DNA from: Echinicola sp. 20G
Lineage (GTDB): Bacteria; Bacteroidota; Bacteroidia; Cytophagales; Cyclobacteriaceae
Reading direction: 5' to 3'
DNA length: 64,000 bases
Assembly (NCBI RefSeq): GCF_015533855.1
Contig: NZ_AP024154.1
Coordinates: 2,858,501 to 2,922,500 of the forward strand
The first letter of the stretch is position 1, and every line of letters starts with the position of its first letter. A program made the translations under genes and the position numbers. The notes below the pieces were generated by a model that worked only from the letters and a program-made list of their open reading frames with translations, had not been told where the DNA came from and searched no databases. Positions 52,702-62,004 of the stretch are shown one piece after another.

Positions 52702-54021
52702 ATGACCGTGGAAAGAAAAGAACAAGGGCAAATCCCCGTTGGAAAAGTACAAAGAGCGGCAAAGTTCATTAAGACTGGAGCAAAGGTTGGAGGGAATTAT
52801 GTAAAGCATTATGCAAAGCGAATTGCTGATCCAAAAATATCTAGGGAAGAGTTGGATAATGACAATGCTACGGACATTTATTCTTCATTGAGCGAGCTCA
52901 AAGGAAGTGCATTGAAAGTGGCACAGATGATGTCAATGGACAAGAATTTACTACCTAGAGCCTACCAAGAAAAATTTTCGATGGCCCAATATAGCGCACC
53001 GCCATTGTCCTACCCCTTGGTGGTGAAGACATTTCAAAAGTATTTTGGAAAATCTCCCGAATCTATCTTTGACCAATTTACCAGATCGGCAGTGAATGCA
53101 GCATCCATAGGACAAGTTCACCAAGCAAAACTGGATGGAAAGAAATTGGCCGTGAAAATCCAATATCCAGGGGTTGCAGACAGTATCAGTTCTGATTTGA
53201 AATTGGTAAGGCCTTTTGCTTTGAGACTGTTAAATATCAGTGACAAAGAGTTGAGTCATTACCTGGCTGAAGTGGAAGAACGTTTAGTGGAGGAGACGGA
53301 TTATGAGTTGGAAGTAAAAAGATCCAAGGAAATTTCTGCTGAATGCTCACATATTCCTCATTTAGCTTTTCCTAAGTATTATGAAGACTTGAGTAGTGAG
53401 AGAGTCATTACCATGGATTGGCTATCTGGGAATCACATCAAAGAGTGGTTGTTACTTAATCCATCTCAAAAAGAAAGGAATAAAATAGGTCAGGCTTTAT
53501 GGGATTTTTATCATCATCAAGTGCACGAGCTGAAGCAGGTACATGCTGATCCTCATCCAGGGAATTTTATTATACTGGATAGTGGTGATTTAGGGATTAT
53601 TGATTTTGGTTGTGTTAAGGTGATTCCGGAAGATTTTTATCAGGGCTATTTTAGCTTGATCAAAAGGGACTTGGTAGCGAATAAAGAAGAATTGGATAAG
53701 ATTTTTTATGATTTGGAGTTTATTTCTGATAAAGACAGTCAAGAAGAAAAACAGTTCTTTAAAGCTATTTTCAAGGAAATGATTTCCTTAATCGGAAGAC
53801 CTTTTCATCAAGACAGTTTTGATTTTGCTGATGATAGTTACTTTGATCAGATTTTTGAGCTGAGTGACCGGGTGTCCAATGATAAAATGTTTAAAAAATC
53901 CAGACAGGCCAGAGGGTCTAGGCATGGACTTTATGTCAACAGGACTTATTTTGGTTTGTACAGTCTACTCAATCAGCTTCAGGCTAAAGTAAGTACGACT
54001 AAGCCCAAGTGGTTGGTATGA
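52702..54021 (+). CDS. ABC1/AarF-family atypical kinase
   Basis: A 439-residue UbiB/ABC1-family protein. The N-terminal KxGQ-like segment reads ELKGSALKVAQMMS. ASIGQVHQAKLDGKKLAVKIQYPG gives the Ala-rich loop and the ATP lysine. VHADPHPGNFII is the catalytic HxDxHPGN and GIIDFGCV the metal-binding DFG. The family takes part in quinone and lipid biology as ATPases or kinases. No membrane helix is obvious at the C-terminus, unlike enteric UbiB. It is cotranscribed with the TetR-like gene. Confidence 0.85.
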   Translation: MTVERKEQGQIPVGKVQRAAKFIKTGAKVGGNYVKHYAKRIADPKISREELDNDNATDIYSSLSELKGSALKVAQMMSMDKNLLPRAYQEKFSMAQYSAPPLSYPLVVKTFQKYFGKSPESIFDQFTRSAVNAASIGQVHQAKLDGKKLAVKIQYPGVADSISSDLKLVRPFALRLLNISDKELSHYLAEVEERLVEETDYELEVKRSKEISAECSHIPHLAFPKYYEDLSSERVITMDWLSGNHIKEWLLLNPSQKERNKIGQALWDFYHHQVHELKQVHADPHPGNFIILDSGDLGIIDFGCVKVIPEDFYQGYFSLIKRDLVANKEELDKIFYDLEFISDKDSQEEKQFFKAIFKEMISLIGRPFHQDSFDFADDSYFDQIFELSDRVSNDKMFKKSRQARGSRHGLYVNRTYFGLYSLLNQLQAKVSTTKPKWLV

Positions 54022-54057
54022 AAAATGGCCAGTCCTACATTTGGGCTGGCCATTTTT
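54021..54057. terminator. Strong bidirectional terminator after the ABC1 kinase gene
   Basis: A perfect 12-bp stem aaaaatggccag / ctggccattttt with inner tcc/ggg pairs begins at the last base of the stop codon. A/T runs on both sides suit the convergent genes. Confidence 0.88.
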
Positions 54058-54072
54058 ATGAAATCAAGGGTT

Positions 54073-55269
54073 TTAATTTTTATCAGAGTAACTTATTCTA
54101 TAAATACATCCTGCCATATCATCAGATACCAATAGGCTTCCATCTGGTAATTCCTGGACGTCAACCGGTCTTCCCCACACTTCCTGACTAGCATCATCCA
54201 ACCAGCCTGATGCAAATACGGTTTCACCCGTTACTTCACTGCCACTAAGGCTTACATTGCTGACTACATAACCGCTTTTCTTACTACGGTTCCAAGAACC
54301 ATGTTTTGCTACAAAGATGGATTTGTTATAATCGTCGGGGAACATCTCACCTGCATAAAAGCGCATTCCCAATGGTGCCACGTGGGGTCCCATTTTTGCT
54401 TTGGGCATTTCATAAGCCGATTGATCTTCCCCATTGTCTCCAAATTCAGGATCTTTGACAGTACCTTCATGCCAATAAGGGTAACCAAAGTGCTGACCAA
54501 CTTCAGTGATTTCATTCAGCTCGCATTCCGGAACATCATCTCCCATTTGGTCACGACCATTGTCCGTAAACCAAAGGTTTTTGGTGTCTGGGTGCCAGTC
54601 AAATCCTACAGAATTTCTAACGCCATGTGCTACGATTTCAGGTTCAATGTTTTCCGCATTCAAATCTATTCTTGTAATGGAGGCGAAGATTTCTTTTTCA
54701 GGTTCACAAATATTACAAGGAGCTCCCACAGGAATATAGAGCATTCCATCAGGGCCAAAATCTATAAATTTCCAACCATGATGACCTTCTGTGGGGTAGC
54801 CATCATATACAACTTCAAAAGTGGGATCAGCCAAGTGATTTTTGATGTCTGGAAATTTTAAGATTCTGCTGATTTCAGCTACATAGAGGTCGCCATCTTT
54901 ATAAGCAACACCATTTGGAGATCTAAGGTCTTCGGCTAAGGTGTAGCGAAAGTTGGCCTTGCCATCTCCATCTGAGTCAATCAGGGCATACACATTTTTT
55001 TCGTCGCGATTTCCAACGAAAACAATTCCTTCCTCAGTTGTTGCTAAGGATCGGGCGTTAGGTACATTGGCTGCCCATACCTCAATGGAGAAATTGGCCG
55101 GTAACTGTATGGTTTCAAGCTTAACCTCTGCAGAGTCTGAAGAGATGTCAACCCGGTTTTCTCCTTCAATGGCATCTATAGGTTGAAGTTTTTTTTCATC
55201 ATCATGAGCGCATGAAACAAGCATGAGACTTAACATTGCTGCGCCAAATAAGGTTTTGCGATAGTTCAT
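54073..55269 (-). CDS. Sorbosone dehydrogenase-like beta-propeller lipoprotein
   Basis: A 398-residue lipoprotein (lipobox LMLVSC, C20) of the PQQ-type glucose/sorbosone dehydrogenase family: ANVPNARSLATTEEGIVFVGNR, LRSPNGVAYKDGDLYVAEISRIL, HHGWKFIDFGPDGMLYIPVGAPCN, HGVRNSVGFDWHPDTKNLWFTDNGRD and WGRPVDVQELPDGSLLVSDDMAGCIYRI follow the propeller blades. Many relatives are annotated as dehydrogenases without proof; PQQ binding is not certain. It is anchored to the envelope by lipid and appears monocistronic. Confidence 0.85.
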   Translation of the reverse strand: MNYRKTLFGAAMLSLMLVSCAHDDEKKLQPIDAIEGENRVDISSDSAEVKLETIQLPANFSIEVWAANVPNARSLATTEEGIVFVGNRDEKNVYALIDSDGDGKANFRYTLAEDLRSPNGVAYKDGDLYVAEISRILKFPDIKNHLADPTFEVVYDGYPTEGHHGWKFIDFGPDGMLYIPVGAPCNICEPEKEIFASITRIDLNAENIEPEIVAHGVRNSVGFDWHPDTKNLWFTDNGRDQMGDDVPECELNEITEVGQHFGYPYWHEGTVKDPEFGDNGEDQSAYEMPKAKMGPHVAPLGMRFYAGEMFPDDYNKSIFVAKHGSWNRSKKSGYVVSNVSLSGSEVTGETVFASGWLDDASQEVWGRPVDVQELPDGSLLVSDDMAGCIYRISYSDKN

Positions 55270-55357
55270 AGATTAGGGTTGTGTTTGTTCAATAATTCTT
55301 CAATTTAACAATTTGGTGAATTTTTTCATTAGAATGATTTATAAACGGGAGAATCCT

Positions 55358-55365
55358 TATTTTTG
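55358..55365 (+). promoter_or_regulatory. Candidate -7 element close to the ABC-F start
   Basis: TATTTTTG lies only 4 bases before the ATG at 55370, so the transcript would be nearly leaderless. No clear -33 TTTG is seen at 19 bases. Confidence 0.35.
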
Positions 55366-55369
55366 CAGC

Positions 55370-57292
55370 ATGTTATCCATCAATAATTTATCATACTATA
55401 TCGGCGGAAGGGCATTATATGAGAATGCATCGCTACACATCAAACCTAAGGATAAGATGGGCCTTGTGGGCCTTAACGGTACAGGTAAGTCCACACTGTT
55501 GAAGATTATCAATGGTGACTATCAGCCGAGCAAGGGGGAAATTCAAAAAGCGAAGGATTGTACTATTGGTTTTTTGAATCAGGATTTACTTTCTTATCAA
55601 TCTGAAGACAGTATTCTGGAAGTGGCTTTGGAAGCATTCAAGGACACCTTGAAGCTCCAAGATGAGATAGATGCTGTTTTGAAACAGATGGAGACCGATT
55701 ACTCAGAGGAGATTATCAATAAGTTGGCCCATCTTCAGGAGCGCTTTGAAGCTAATGAAGGTTATACGATCAAGGCCAAGGCGGAAGAAGTGCTGGAGGG
55801 AATTGGGTTTTCTACAGCAGATTTACAAAGACCTCTGAAAACATTTTCAGGAGGATGGAGGATGCGTGTGATGTTGGCAAAGCTGCTATTGGAAAAGCCT
55901 TCTTTGTTGATGCTTGATGAGCCTACCAACCACTTGGATTTACCATCCATTCAGTGGGTGGAAAATTACTTAAAAACCTATGAAGGAGCTGTCATTGTGG
56001 TTTCCCACGATCAGACTTTTTTGGATAACTGCATCGAAACCACCGTGGAGGTTTCCCGTCAATCACTGACCATCTACGCAGGCAATTACTCTTTCTATAA
56101 AGAGGAAAAGGTAGAGCGTGAAGAGATTCAGCAAAATGCCTATGAGAATCAACAAAAGATGATCAAAGACACGGAAAGATTCATTGAGCGATTCCGCGCC
56201 AAAGCCTCTAAATCCAATCAGGTTCAGTCGCGTGTCAAGGCACTTGAAAGGCTGGAGAAGGTGAATGAAGTAGTTAGTGATAATATCTCAGTCAACTTTA
56301 AGTTTAAATTTGCCAAGCAATCAGGAAGGGATGTAGTGACTTTGGATCATGTATCCAAGGCTTATGGGGATATTCAGATCTTGAAAAACAGTACCGCGAG
56401 GATAGAGCGCGGTGACAAAATAGCCTTGATTGGAGCCAATGGAAAGGGGAAATCGACCCTCTTGAGGATTATTGATGGAACAGAGCCAATCAAAGGAGAA
56501 AGAAGTGAAGGGTATAATGTCGTCAAGTCCTTTTTTGCGCAGCACCAATTAGAGGCCTTGAATGTCAATAATGAGATTATTCAGGAAATGGTTCAGGCTG
56601 GAAGCGACAAGACAGAGACAGAGCTAAGGAATGTACTTGGCTGTTTTTTGTTTACCAATGACGATGTTTTCAAAAAGATCAAAGTACTTTCCGGTGGTGA
56701 AAAATCAAGGGTGGCATTGGCCAAGACCTTAATTTCAGAAGCCAATTTCCTATTGTTGGATGAACCGACCAACCACTTGGATATGCAATCGGTAAATATT
56801 CTGATTCAAGCCTTGCAACAATATGAGGGTACTTTTATTACTGTTTCTCACGACAGACATTTCATCAAGGGGGTAGCCAATAAGATTTGGTATATCGAAG
56901 ATCATGAAATCAAGGAGTACTTGGGAAGCTATGATGAATACAATTATTGGCGTTCCCAACAAGTGGAGGTAGATGCTGCACCTGTAGTTAAAAAGGAGAA
57001 AGTACAGAAGCCGAAAGAGGTGAGAAATGACAGTGAGGTCAGCCAAGCAAAAAAAGACTTGAAAAAAAAGGAGAGAGAACTTGAGGAGGTGGAGTCAAAA
57101 ATAATGGCCTTAGAAGAAAAAAAAGAATCACTTGAGCAGCAATTGGCTGATCCTGCCATCTTTCAAAATGAAAGTGAAGCAGCCAAGGTAAATCAAGCCT
57201 ATGAAAAACTTAAGCAGGAAGAAGGCCAACTGAATACTATTTGGGAGAAGATAGCTGAAGAGATAGAAAGTTTACAGGAGGTTGTTTCTTAA
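55370..57292 (+). CDS. ABC-F family ATPase
   Basis: A 640-residue soluble protein with two ABC domains and no membrane part. I use the ATG at 55370 (MLSINNLSYYIGGRALYENASL), because the 19-residue upstream extension falls across a promoter-like site. Domain 1: GLNGTGKST, FSGGWRMRV, LMLDEPTNHLDLPS. The linker is about residues 240-310. Domain 2: GANGKGKST, LSGGEKSRV, LLLDEPTNHLDMQS. A C-terminal coiled coil (KKDLKKKERELEEVESKIMALEEKK) resembles Uup. It acts on ribosomes or in translation-factor fashion, as known for the family. Confidence 0.9.
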   Translation: MLSINNLSYYIGGRALYENASLHIKPKDKMGLVGLNGTGKSTLLKIINGDYQPSKGEIQKAKDCTIGFLNQDLLSYQSEDSILEVALEAFKDTLKLQDEIDAVLKQMETDYSEEIINKLAHLQERFEANEGYTIKAKAEEVLEGIGFSTADLQRPLKTFSGGWRMRVMLAKLLLEKPSLLMLDEPTNHLDLPSIQWVENYLKTYEGAVIVVSHDQTFLDNCIETTVEVSRQSLTIYAGNYSFYKEEKVEREEIQQNAYENQQKMIKDTERFIERFRAKASKSNQVQSRVKALERLEKVNEVVSDNISVNFKFKFAKQSGRDVVTLDHVSKAYGDIQILKNSTARIERGDKIALIGANGKGKSTLLRIIDGTEPIKGERSEGYNVVKSFFAQHQLEALNVNNEIIQEMVQAGSDKTETELRNVLGCFLFTNDDVFKKIKVLSGGEKSRVALAKTLISEANFLLLDEPTNHLDMQSVNILIQALQQYEGTFITVSHDRHFIKGVANKIWYIEDHEIKEYLGSYDEYNYWRSQQVEVDAAPVVKKEKVQKPKEVRNDSEVSQAKKDLKKKERELEEVESKIMALEEKKESLEQQLADPAIFQNESEAAKVNQAYEKLKQEEGQLNTIWEKIAEEIESLQEVVS

Positions 57293-57407
57293 AATCAATT
57301 GTTTTACCTGTAATTTTACAAGAATTTATATTATGCCAACCTAGCTTTGAAGAAGTGAAGGTTGGCATTATTTTTTATATTGAGAGCTTGTTTGACAGAG
57401 AAGTGTT

Positions 57408-58673
57408 ATGAAGAAATTGAAGATTGCTTTCATTTTATTTTTGATCTTTCCTAAGATGCTACTTGCCCAATTCGCATTGGAAGACAAAGTGTTTGAGGAA
57501 AATATCCAAACAGTTCAACTTTACCGAAACGGGGTGGGGTTGGGAGCTCAAATGAATGCTCCTGTAATTCCTTTGGGTTCATCGGGGTTGGTTTTGGAGT
57601 TTGATGATTTGGCCTTTGAGCCAGACAGGTATTCTGCCTCCTTGGTACATTGTAATGCCGATTGGACTCCTTCAGGTTTAAAGTCGGCTGATTACCTCAG
57701 TCAATTTAATGAATTCAATGTGAACACCTACGATTACTCCATCAATACAAGGGTGCCCTATATCCATTATACATTTGAGGTTCCAGCTGTAAGTAAGTCT
57801 GGGAATTACCTGTTAAAGGTCTATAGAGGAAGGGATGAAGATGCACTGATTCTGACTAAGCGTTTTATGGTGTATGATGCCCAATTGAAAGTAGGAGCTT
57901 CCTTGATTCCTCCTACACAGACTGCTGAAAGAATGACTGGGCAGCAAATTGATATACAAGTAAATTATGCTAATCGTGAGATCAGGGATCCAGGTAAAAA
58001 TGTTAAGGTGATTGTGAGGCAAAACCAACGGTGGGACAATGCAAAGATGGGTCAGCAGCCCACTTTTATCAGGGAAGAAAGAAGCCTCTTGGAATACCGT
58101 TTTTTCAATAGTGAAAATATTTTCGATGCAGGCAATGAATTTCGTTTTATCGACTTGCGATATGTCAGGACCACTGGAAGAAATATCGCAACAATGAAAT
58201 TGGAGTCAGATGTAGCTTATGCAGAGACATCTGTTAGTCAACCCCGTGCTGATTTAAGCTATATGGAATATTTGGATCTCAATGGGCAATATATTATTGA
58301 AAACCTAGAGCGTGGAAATGCCAAATTGGAAAGTGAATATGTGCTGGTCACCTTTAAGGTGGATATGAAAGAAATAGAGGGGGAACCTTATGTTTTTGGC
58401 TCTCTAAGTAATTGGGGGAAATCAGTTGCTGCCAAAATGGACCAAGTTGGGATTTCCAAACAGTACCAGACATCTATTTTATTAAAACAAGGATGGTATG
58501 ATTTTCAGGTAGCAGTGAAAGAGGGAATGGATTGGGACACCCTTTCCATGGAGGGGAGTCATTTTCAGACAGAAAATGAATACGATGTTTTGGTGTACTA
58601 CAGGGATTTTGGAAGCCGCTATGATGAGTTATTGGGGTACATCACTATTAATGCTAATAACAAGCGATTTTGA
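57408..58673 (+). CDS. Type IX secretion plug-domain protein (DUF5103)
   Basis: A 421-residue exported protein (signal cut near LLAQ, residue 21). EENIQTVQLYRNGVGLGAQMNAPVIPLGSSGLVLEFDDL is the typical N-terminal segment of the DUF5103/plug family. VHCNADWTPSGLKSADYLSQFNEFNVNTYDYSINTRVPYIHYTFEVP is its most conserved block. A C-terminal carbohydrate-module-like domain (about 300-420; PYVFGSLSNWGK) follows. Relatives are associated with the type IX secretion translocon, where a plug protein closes the SprA pore. A direct role here is inferred from the family. Confidence 0.85.
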   Translation: MKKLKIAFILFLIFPKMLLAQFALEDKVFEENIQTVQLYRNGVGLGAQMNAPVIPLGSSGLVLEFDDLAFEPDRYSASLVHCNADWTPSGLKSADYLSQFNEFNVNTYDYSINTRVPYIHYTFEVPAVSKSGNYLLKVYRGRDEDALILTKRFMVYDAQLKVGASLIPPTQTAERMTGQQIDIQVNYANREIRDPGKNVKVIVRQNQRWDNAKMGQQPTFIREERSLLEYRFFNSENIFDAGNEFRFIDLRYVRTTGRNIATMKLESDVAYAETSVSQPRADLSYMEYLDLNGQYIIENLERGNAKLESEYVLVTFKVDMKEIEGEPYVFGSLSNWGKSVAAKMDQVGISKQYQTSILLKQGWYDFQVAVKEGMDWDTLSMEGSHFQTENEYDVLVYYRDFGSRYDELLGYITINANNKRF

Positions 58674-58681
58674 AGTAATAA

Positions 58682-58716
58682 AAAACCCTGAGAAATCATC
58701 CTCAGGGTTCTAATTT
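58682..58716. terminator. Bidirectional terminator between the plug-protein and cas6-like genes
   Basis: A 9-bp perfect stem aaccctgag (58684-58692) / ctcagggtt (58701-58709) with an 8-base loop; T-rich sequence follows on both strands. It lies between convergent genes. Confidence 0.8.
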
Positions 58717-59577
58717 TTAATCTTCGCCTTCCTCTTCTTTAGTGGCTTGGTCTTGTCTGGATTTGTAAGGGACAAAACCTTCTCTTTTGAATTTGTAAGG
58801 TTCAGTGCGTTGGCTGGGAGAGTTATTGGCAAGATCTAACATACCAAAACCTTTGTGTGTAAAGGCTCCCAATCCACACTTGAAAACGAAGTCCTGTACT
58901 TCAGGAGCTGCATACAAAGTAAACGGAAGGGTGTATCCTCTTACTTCATATTTAACATCCATGTCGTACACGGAATAAATTCTAGCAAATTTCTTTTGCT
59001 GTTCTTTCAGCTTATTTACATAGTTCATGTCAGGTACCACCTGGAACTTATAGAAAGATTCCATTTGCTCTTGGTTGTACCATCCAGAACGCTCCATCCT
59101 AGTTAAGGTAGACTCATATAGAAGGTCAGAGAACTCATCCGTATCCGGATTGATGAATCTCTTTCCAGAGTCGTCGTTAAACGTAGGAGTTAACAGTACC
59201 AATGGGGAAATACAAACAAATTTGTTTGATGGTTCCAATTCTGGTTCCGATTCCTTTTCAGTGTACTCAGGTGAAATGACGAGATTTCCCAACTCAATTT
59301 TGGGCGTTTTAAACACTTGCTCTAGCAAATAGTCAAGGAAGTCTTCATTGGGTGATGAAAGCACTAGGGTAACTAAGCTTGAGTAATAATGTAAGCCGCT
59401 TCTACTTACTTTGGTCTGTCCTTTAAGACCAGAGAAGTTGAAGTAATTGTAGTTGAAAAACTCTTCACGGCCACCTTTTACAATTAGACCTTTAAGGAAT
59501 TGGGCCAAAATGTACTGATGGTGAAAGGGTAAATAAGCGCCTTTGTTTTTTAACGAAAATATTAATCTTATTCTCAC
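58717..59577 (-). CDS. cas6: Stand-alone Cas6-like endoribonuclease
   Basis: A 286-residue protein with the Cas6/RAMP two-ferredoxin layout: MRIRLIFSLKNKGAYLPFHHQYILAQFLKGLI at the N-terminus, and a glycine-rich loop GLGAFTHKGFGML at 235-247 typical of Cas6. H19/H20 are possible catalytic histidines. A charged C-terminal tail (about 255-286; ends in EEEGED) is unusual. Cas6 cuts CRISPR precursor RNA, but no repeat array and no other cas gene is in the window, and its neighbours are housekeeping genes. It may have been recruited to another RNA-processing job. Confidence 0.8.
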   Translation of the reverse strand: MRIRLIFSLKNKGAYLPFHHQYILAQFLKGLIVKGGREEFFNYNYFNFSGLKGQTKVSRSGLHYYSSLVTLVLSSPNEDFLDYLLEQVFKTPKIELGNLVISPEYTEKESEPELEPSNKFVCISPLVLLTPTFNDDSGKRFINPDTDEFSDLLYESTLTRMERSGWYNQEQMESFYKFQVVPDMNYVNKLKEQQKKFARIYSVYDMDVKYEVRGYTLPFTLYAAPEVQDFVFKCGLGAFTHKGFGMLDLANNSPSQRTEPYKFKREGFVPYKSRQDQATKEEEGED

Positions 59578-59654
59578 GGCATTAAAAATGAAAAGTTAAA
59601 CAATGATTATTTTAATCTTTACTACTGTCAACGCTGTAGTATTCAATTTGTTCG

Positions 59655-59662
59655 CAAAACTA
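59655..59662 (-). promoter_or_regulatory. Candidate -7 element of the cas6-like gene
   Basis: On the minus strand TAGTTTTG matches TAnnTTTG, 78 bases before the cas6-like ATG, overlapping the gap to ychF. Confidence 0.35.
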
Positions 59663-59682
59663 CGATAAAATTCTGAATTATG

Positions 59683-60780
59683 TTAAACATTAAACCTAAA
59701 ATGCATAATGTCACCATCTTGAACAATATACTCCTTGCCTTCAATGGCGATTTTTCCATTTTCACGACAAGCTGCTTCAGATTTATATTTCTCGTAGTCA
59801 GCCAATTTGATTACTTCAGATTTGATAAATCCTCTTTCAAAGTCAGTATGGATAACTCCTGCAGCAGCTGGAGCTTTCCATCCTTTTTGAATGGTCCAGG
59901 CACGCACTTCTTGTACCCCTGCAGTAAAGTAAGTGATAAGATTAAGCAAAGAGTATGCCGCTCTGATCAACCTGTTCAAACCACTTTCTTCAAGTCCATA
60001 TTCTCCTAGGAACATTTCCTTTTCTTCAGGGTCGTCAAATTCTGCAATTTGTGATTCGATAGCTGCGCAAAGCATGATGACTTCCGCGTTTTCATCTTTG
60101 ACATTTTCCTTGAGCTTATTTACATGCTCATTGCCAGTAAGGATACTTGCTTCATCTACGTTGGCTACATAAAGCACTGGCTTGATGGTGAGAAGGTGAA
60201 TGTCTCGAATTGCTTCTAAATCCTCTTTTTCTACGTCTATGGCTCTGGCGTTTTTACCCGCCTCTAAACCGCTTTTAAACAATTTAAGAATTTCTAAGTC
60301 TTTTTTTGCTTTTGCGTCGCCTGATTTTGCGATTTTTTCGATTCTGGCAATCTTTTTTTCCACTGACTCCAAATCTTTAAGTTGAAGTTCGGTGTCAATT
60401 ATCTCTTTGTCAAAGATGGGGTCTACATTTCCTGCTACGTGAACGACATTGTCATCATTAAAGCAACGGATGACGTGAACGATAGCGTCAACTTCACGGA
60501 TATTCGCTAGAAACTTGTTGCCAAGTCCTTCACCTTTACTAGCTCCTTTGACCAGCCCGGCAATGTCCACGAATTCTATCACAGTAGGCATTACCCTTTG
60601 TGGATTGACCAATTTTTCTAGGGTTTGAAGTCTGCTATCTGGGACTGTCACCACTCCTACATTGGGTTCAATGGTACAGAAAGGGAAGTTTGCCGCTTCT
60701 GCTTTTGCACTTGAAAGCGCATTAAATAAGGTTGATTTTCCAACGTTGGGAAGCCCAACGATGCCACACTGTAAAGCCAT
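59683..60780 (-). CDS. ychF: Redox-regulated ATPase YchF (Obg-family)
   Basis: A 365-residue P-loop NTPase of the Obg/OLA1 group. G1 [10 protein letters not shown] (about residues 8-17), [13 protein letters not shown], the G3 [10 protein letters not shown], and the NxxE of G4 (YVANVDEAS) that favours ATP over GTP. The C-terminal TGS-like domain has [39 protein letters not shown]. It takes part in ribosome and stress biology. It lies 10 bases after the AI-2E/PerM gene, so the two form an operon. Confidence 0.96.
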   Translation of the reverse strand: MALQCGIVGLPNVGKSTLFNALSSAKAEAANFPFCTIEPNVGVVTVPDSRLQTLEKLVNPQRVMPTVIEFVDIAGLVKGASKGEGLGNKFLANIREVDAIVHVIRCFNDDNVVHVAGNVDPIFDKEIIDTELQLKDLESVEKKIARIEKIAKSGDAKAKKDLEILKLFKSGLEAGKNARAIDVEKEDLEAIRDIHLLTIKPVLYVANVDEASILTGNEHVNKLKENVKDENAEVIMLCAAIESQIAEFDDPEEKEMFLGEYGLEESGLNRLIRAAYSLLNLITYFTAGVQEVRAWTIQKGWKAPAAAGVIHTDFERGFIKSEVIKLADYEKYKSEAACRENGKIAIEGKEYIVQDGDIMHFRFNV

Positions 60781-60790
60781 TTATTTTTTG

Positions 60791-61876
60791 CTATTTGATT
60801 CTAAATATGCGGTATTCTTTATATCCTTTGTAAAACTCTTGCACTGAGACTCTTACTATGGTATAGACAGGGATGGCAAATATCATCCCGAGTACTCCGC
60901 CGACTTTTGCCGCTGCAAAGATAACAACAAATATTTCAAGTGGATGTGCTTTTACCGATTTAGAGAAAATTAGTGGCTGAAGAAAAAGGTTGTCGGTAAG
61001 CTGAACAATAGAAAAAACAGATAAAATTTTCACAATTAACAAAGTCATCTCTTGGGTGCCTAGGAAGTCTCCGGTGGATAGGCCCACCAAAACACCGAAG
61101 GTGGCCCCTAATATAGGTCCTGCATATGGGATAAGGTTGGCTACAGCAGCGAATATTCCTATCGTAAGTGCATATTCCACTCCTACTATCGAAAGACCAA
61201 ATGAAGCTATGGTGAAAATAGCACTCATTTGAATTAGTAGTCCCAGTAAATAGTTGGAGAGCAGCCTTTCTACTTTATGAAAAGTGGCGACAGAAAGTTC
61301 AAAATACTGATTGGGTACCAAATTGATAAAGTTTCTTCTAAGAAGCCCATTTTCCAAAAGCAGGAAGAATGAGATAAATACAATCGCTAAGACGGTAATC
61401 AGTACAGAGCTGGTTGCATTAATCAGTCCATTTAGAAAGCCTTGGATGTTGATTTCACTTAGACTGGATAGCATGGTGTTCTTGACTTGCTCAAAAAGAT
61501 TACCGGGATTGTTGCTCAGTAAATTTAAATTAGTCAAAACAGCTTCTATCCGGTTCACAGGTCTTTGTATCTGTTCGTAGAGAAATTCAACATCCAAATT
61601 TTGGATGATTTCAACCTGGGCAATAATCAGGGGAATGAAGAGTAGTATGATGGAGAAAAGGATCAGCCCAATTGTGGCAAAAGAAAATAAAATTGCTAAC
61701 CAGCGTGGAATGTGTTGCCCAAATACATGGATGCTGTTGATTCTGTTGGTCATGGGGCGCAAGGCAGCTGCAATGACCAAGGAAATAATAAAATAGAAAG
61801 CAATGTTGGAAAAATACCAGCCTAATAAAAGTACAGCCAGCAGAAATGCCAGCACTGAAAGTATAAATTTCTGCAT
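60791..61876 (-). CDS. AI-2E/PerM-family membrane protein
   Basis: A 361-residue membrane protein from the ATG at 61876 (MQKFILSVLAFLLAVLLLGW). The start at 61912 would cover the arm of an inverted repeat and is rejected. About eight hydrophobic helices with a central soluble loop (about 70-150). The family block NLIPYAGPILGATFGVLVGLSTG near residue 255 and the final QPLIFSKSVKAHPLEIFVVIFAAAKVGGVLGMIFAIPV are diagnostic of the AI-2E transporter family. Substrates of most members are unproven. It is the first gene of the perM-type/ychF operon. Confidence 0.88.
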   Translation of the reverse strand: MQKFILSVLAFLLAVLLLGWYFSNIAFYFIISLVIAAALRPMTNRINSIHVFGQHIPRWLAILFSFATIGLILFSIILLFIPLIIAQVEIIQNLDVEFLYEQIQRPVNRIEAVLTNLNLLSNNPGNLFEQVKNTMLSSLSEINIQGFLNGLINATSSVLITVLAIVFISFFLLLENGLLRRNFINLVPNQYFELSVATFHKVERLLSNYLLGLLIQMSAIFTIASFGLSIVGVEYALTIGIFAAVANLIPYAGPILGATFGVLVGLSTGDFLGTQEMTLLIVKILSVFSIVQLTDNLFLQPLIFSKSVKAHPLEIFVVIFAAAKVGGVLGMIFAIPVYTIVRVSVQEFYKGYKEYRIFRIK

Positions 61877-61890
61877 ATTATAAAAATAGT

Positions 61891-61988
61891 AAAGAGACTG
61901 TACCATTTCCACATTGAGTAAAAAGAATTTTTAACTCACGGACTTTAACCTCTGCAGATCGGGTTAAATTTAATGATACAGTCTCTTT
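61891..61988. repeat. Long-range inverted repeat with nested hairpin before the PerM-type gene
   Basis: Outer arms aaagagactgta (61891-61902) and tacagtctcttt (61977-61988) are a perfect 12-bp pair. An inner pair tttaacc / ggttaaa (about 61944-61968) makes a nested stem. On the minus strand it lies between the DUF3276 stop and the PerM-type ATG, possibly as a terminator, a leader RNA element or a repeat. Confidence 0.5.
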
Positions 61989-62004
61989 TGTTTTCAGATG
62001 GGAA

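Noticed and set aside
54301..54861. A 186-codon plus-strand frame inside the sorbosone dehydrogenase-like gene
   Set aside because: It is the complement of a conserved propeller gene; composition rich in F, I, R and C without domain pattern, typical of a shadow frame.
58600..59700. CRISPR array near the cas6-like gene
   Set aside because: I looked for regularly spaced direct repeats on both sides and saw none; only simple hairpins between genes.
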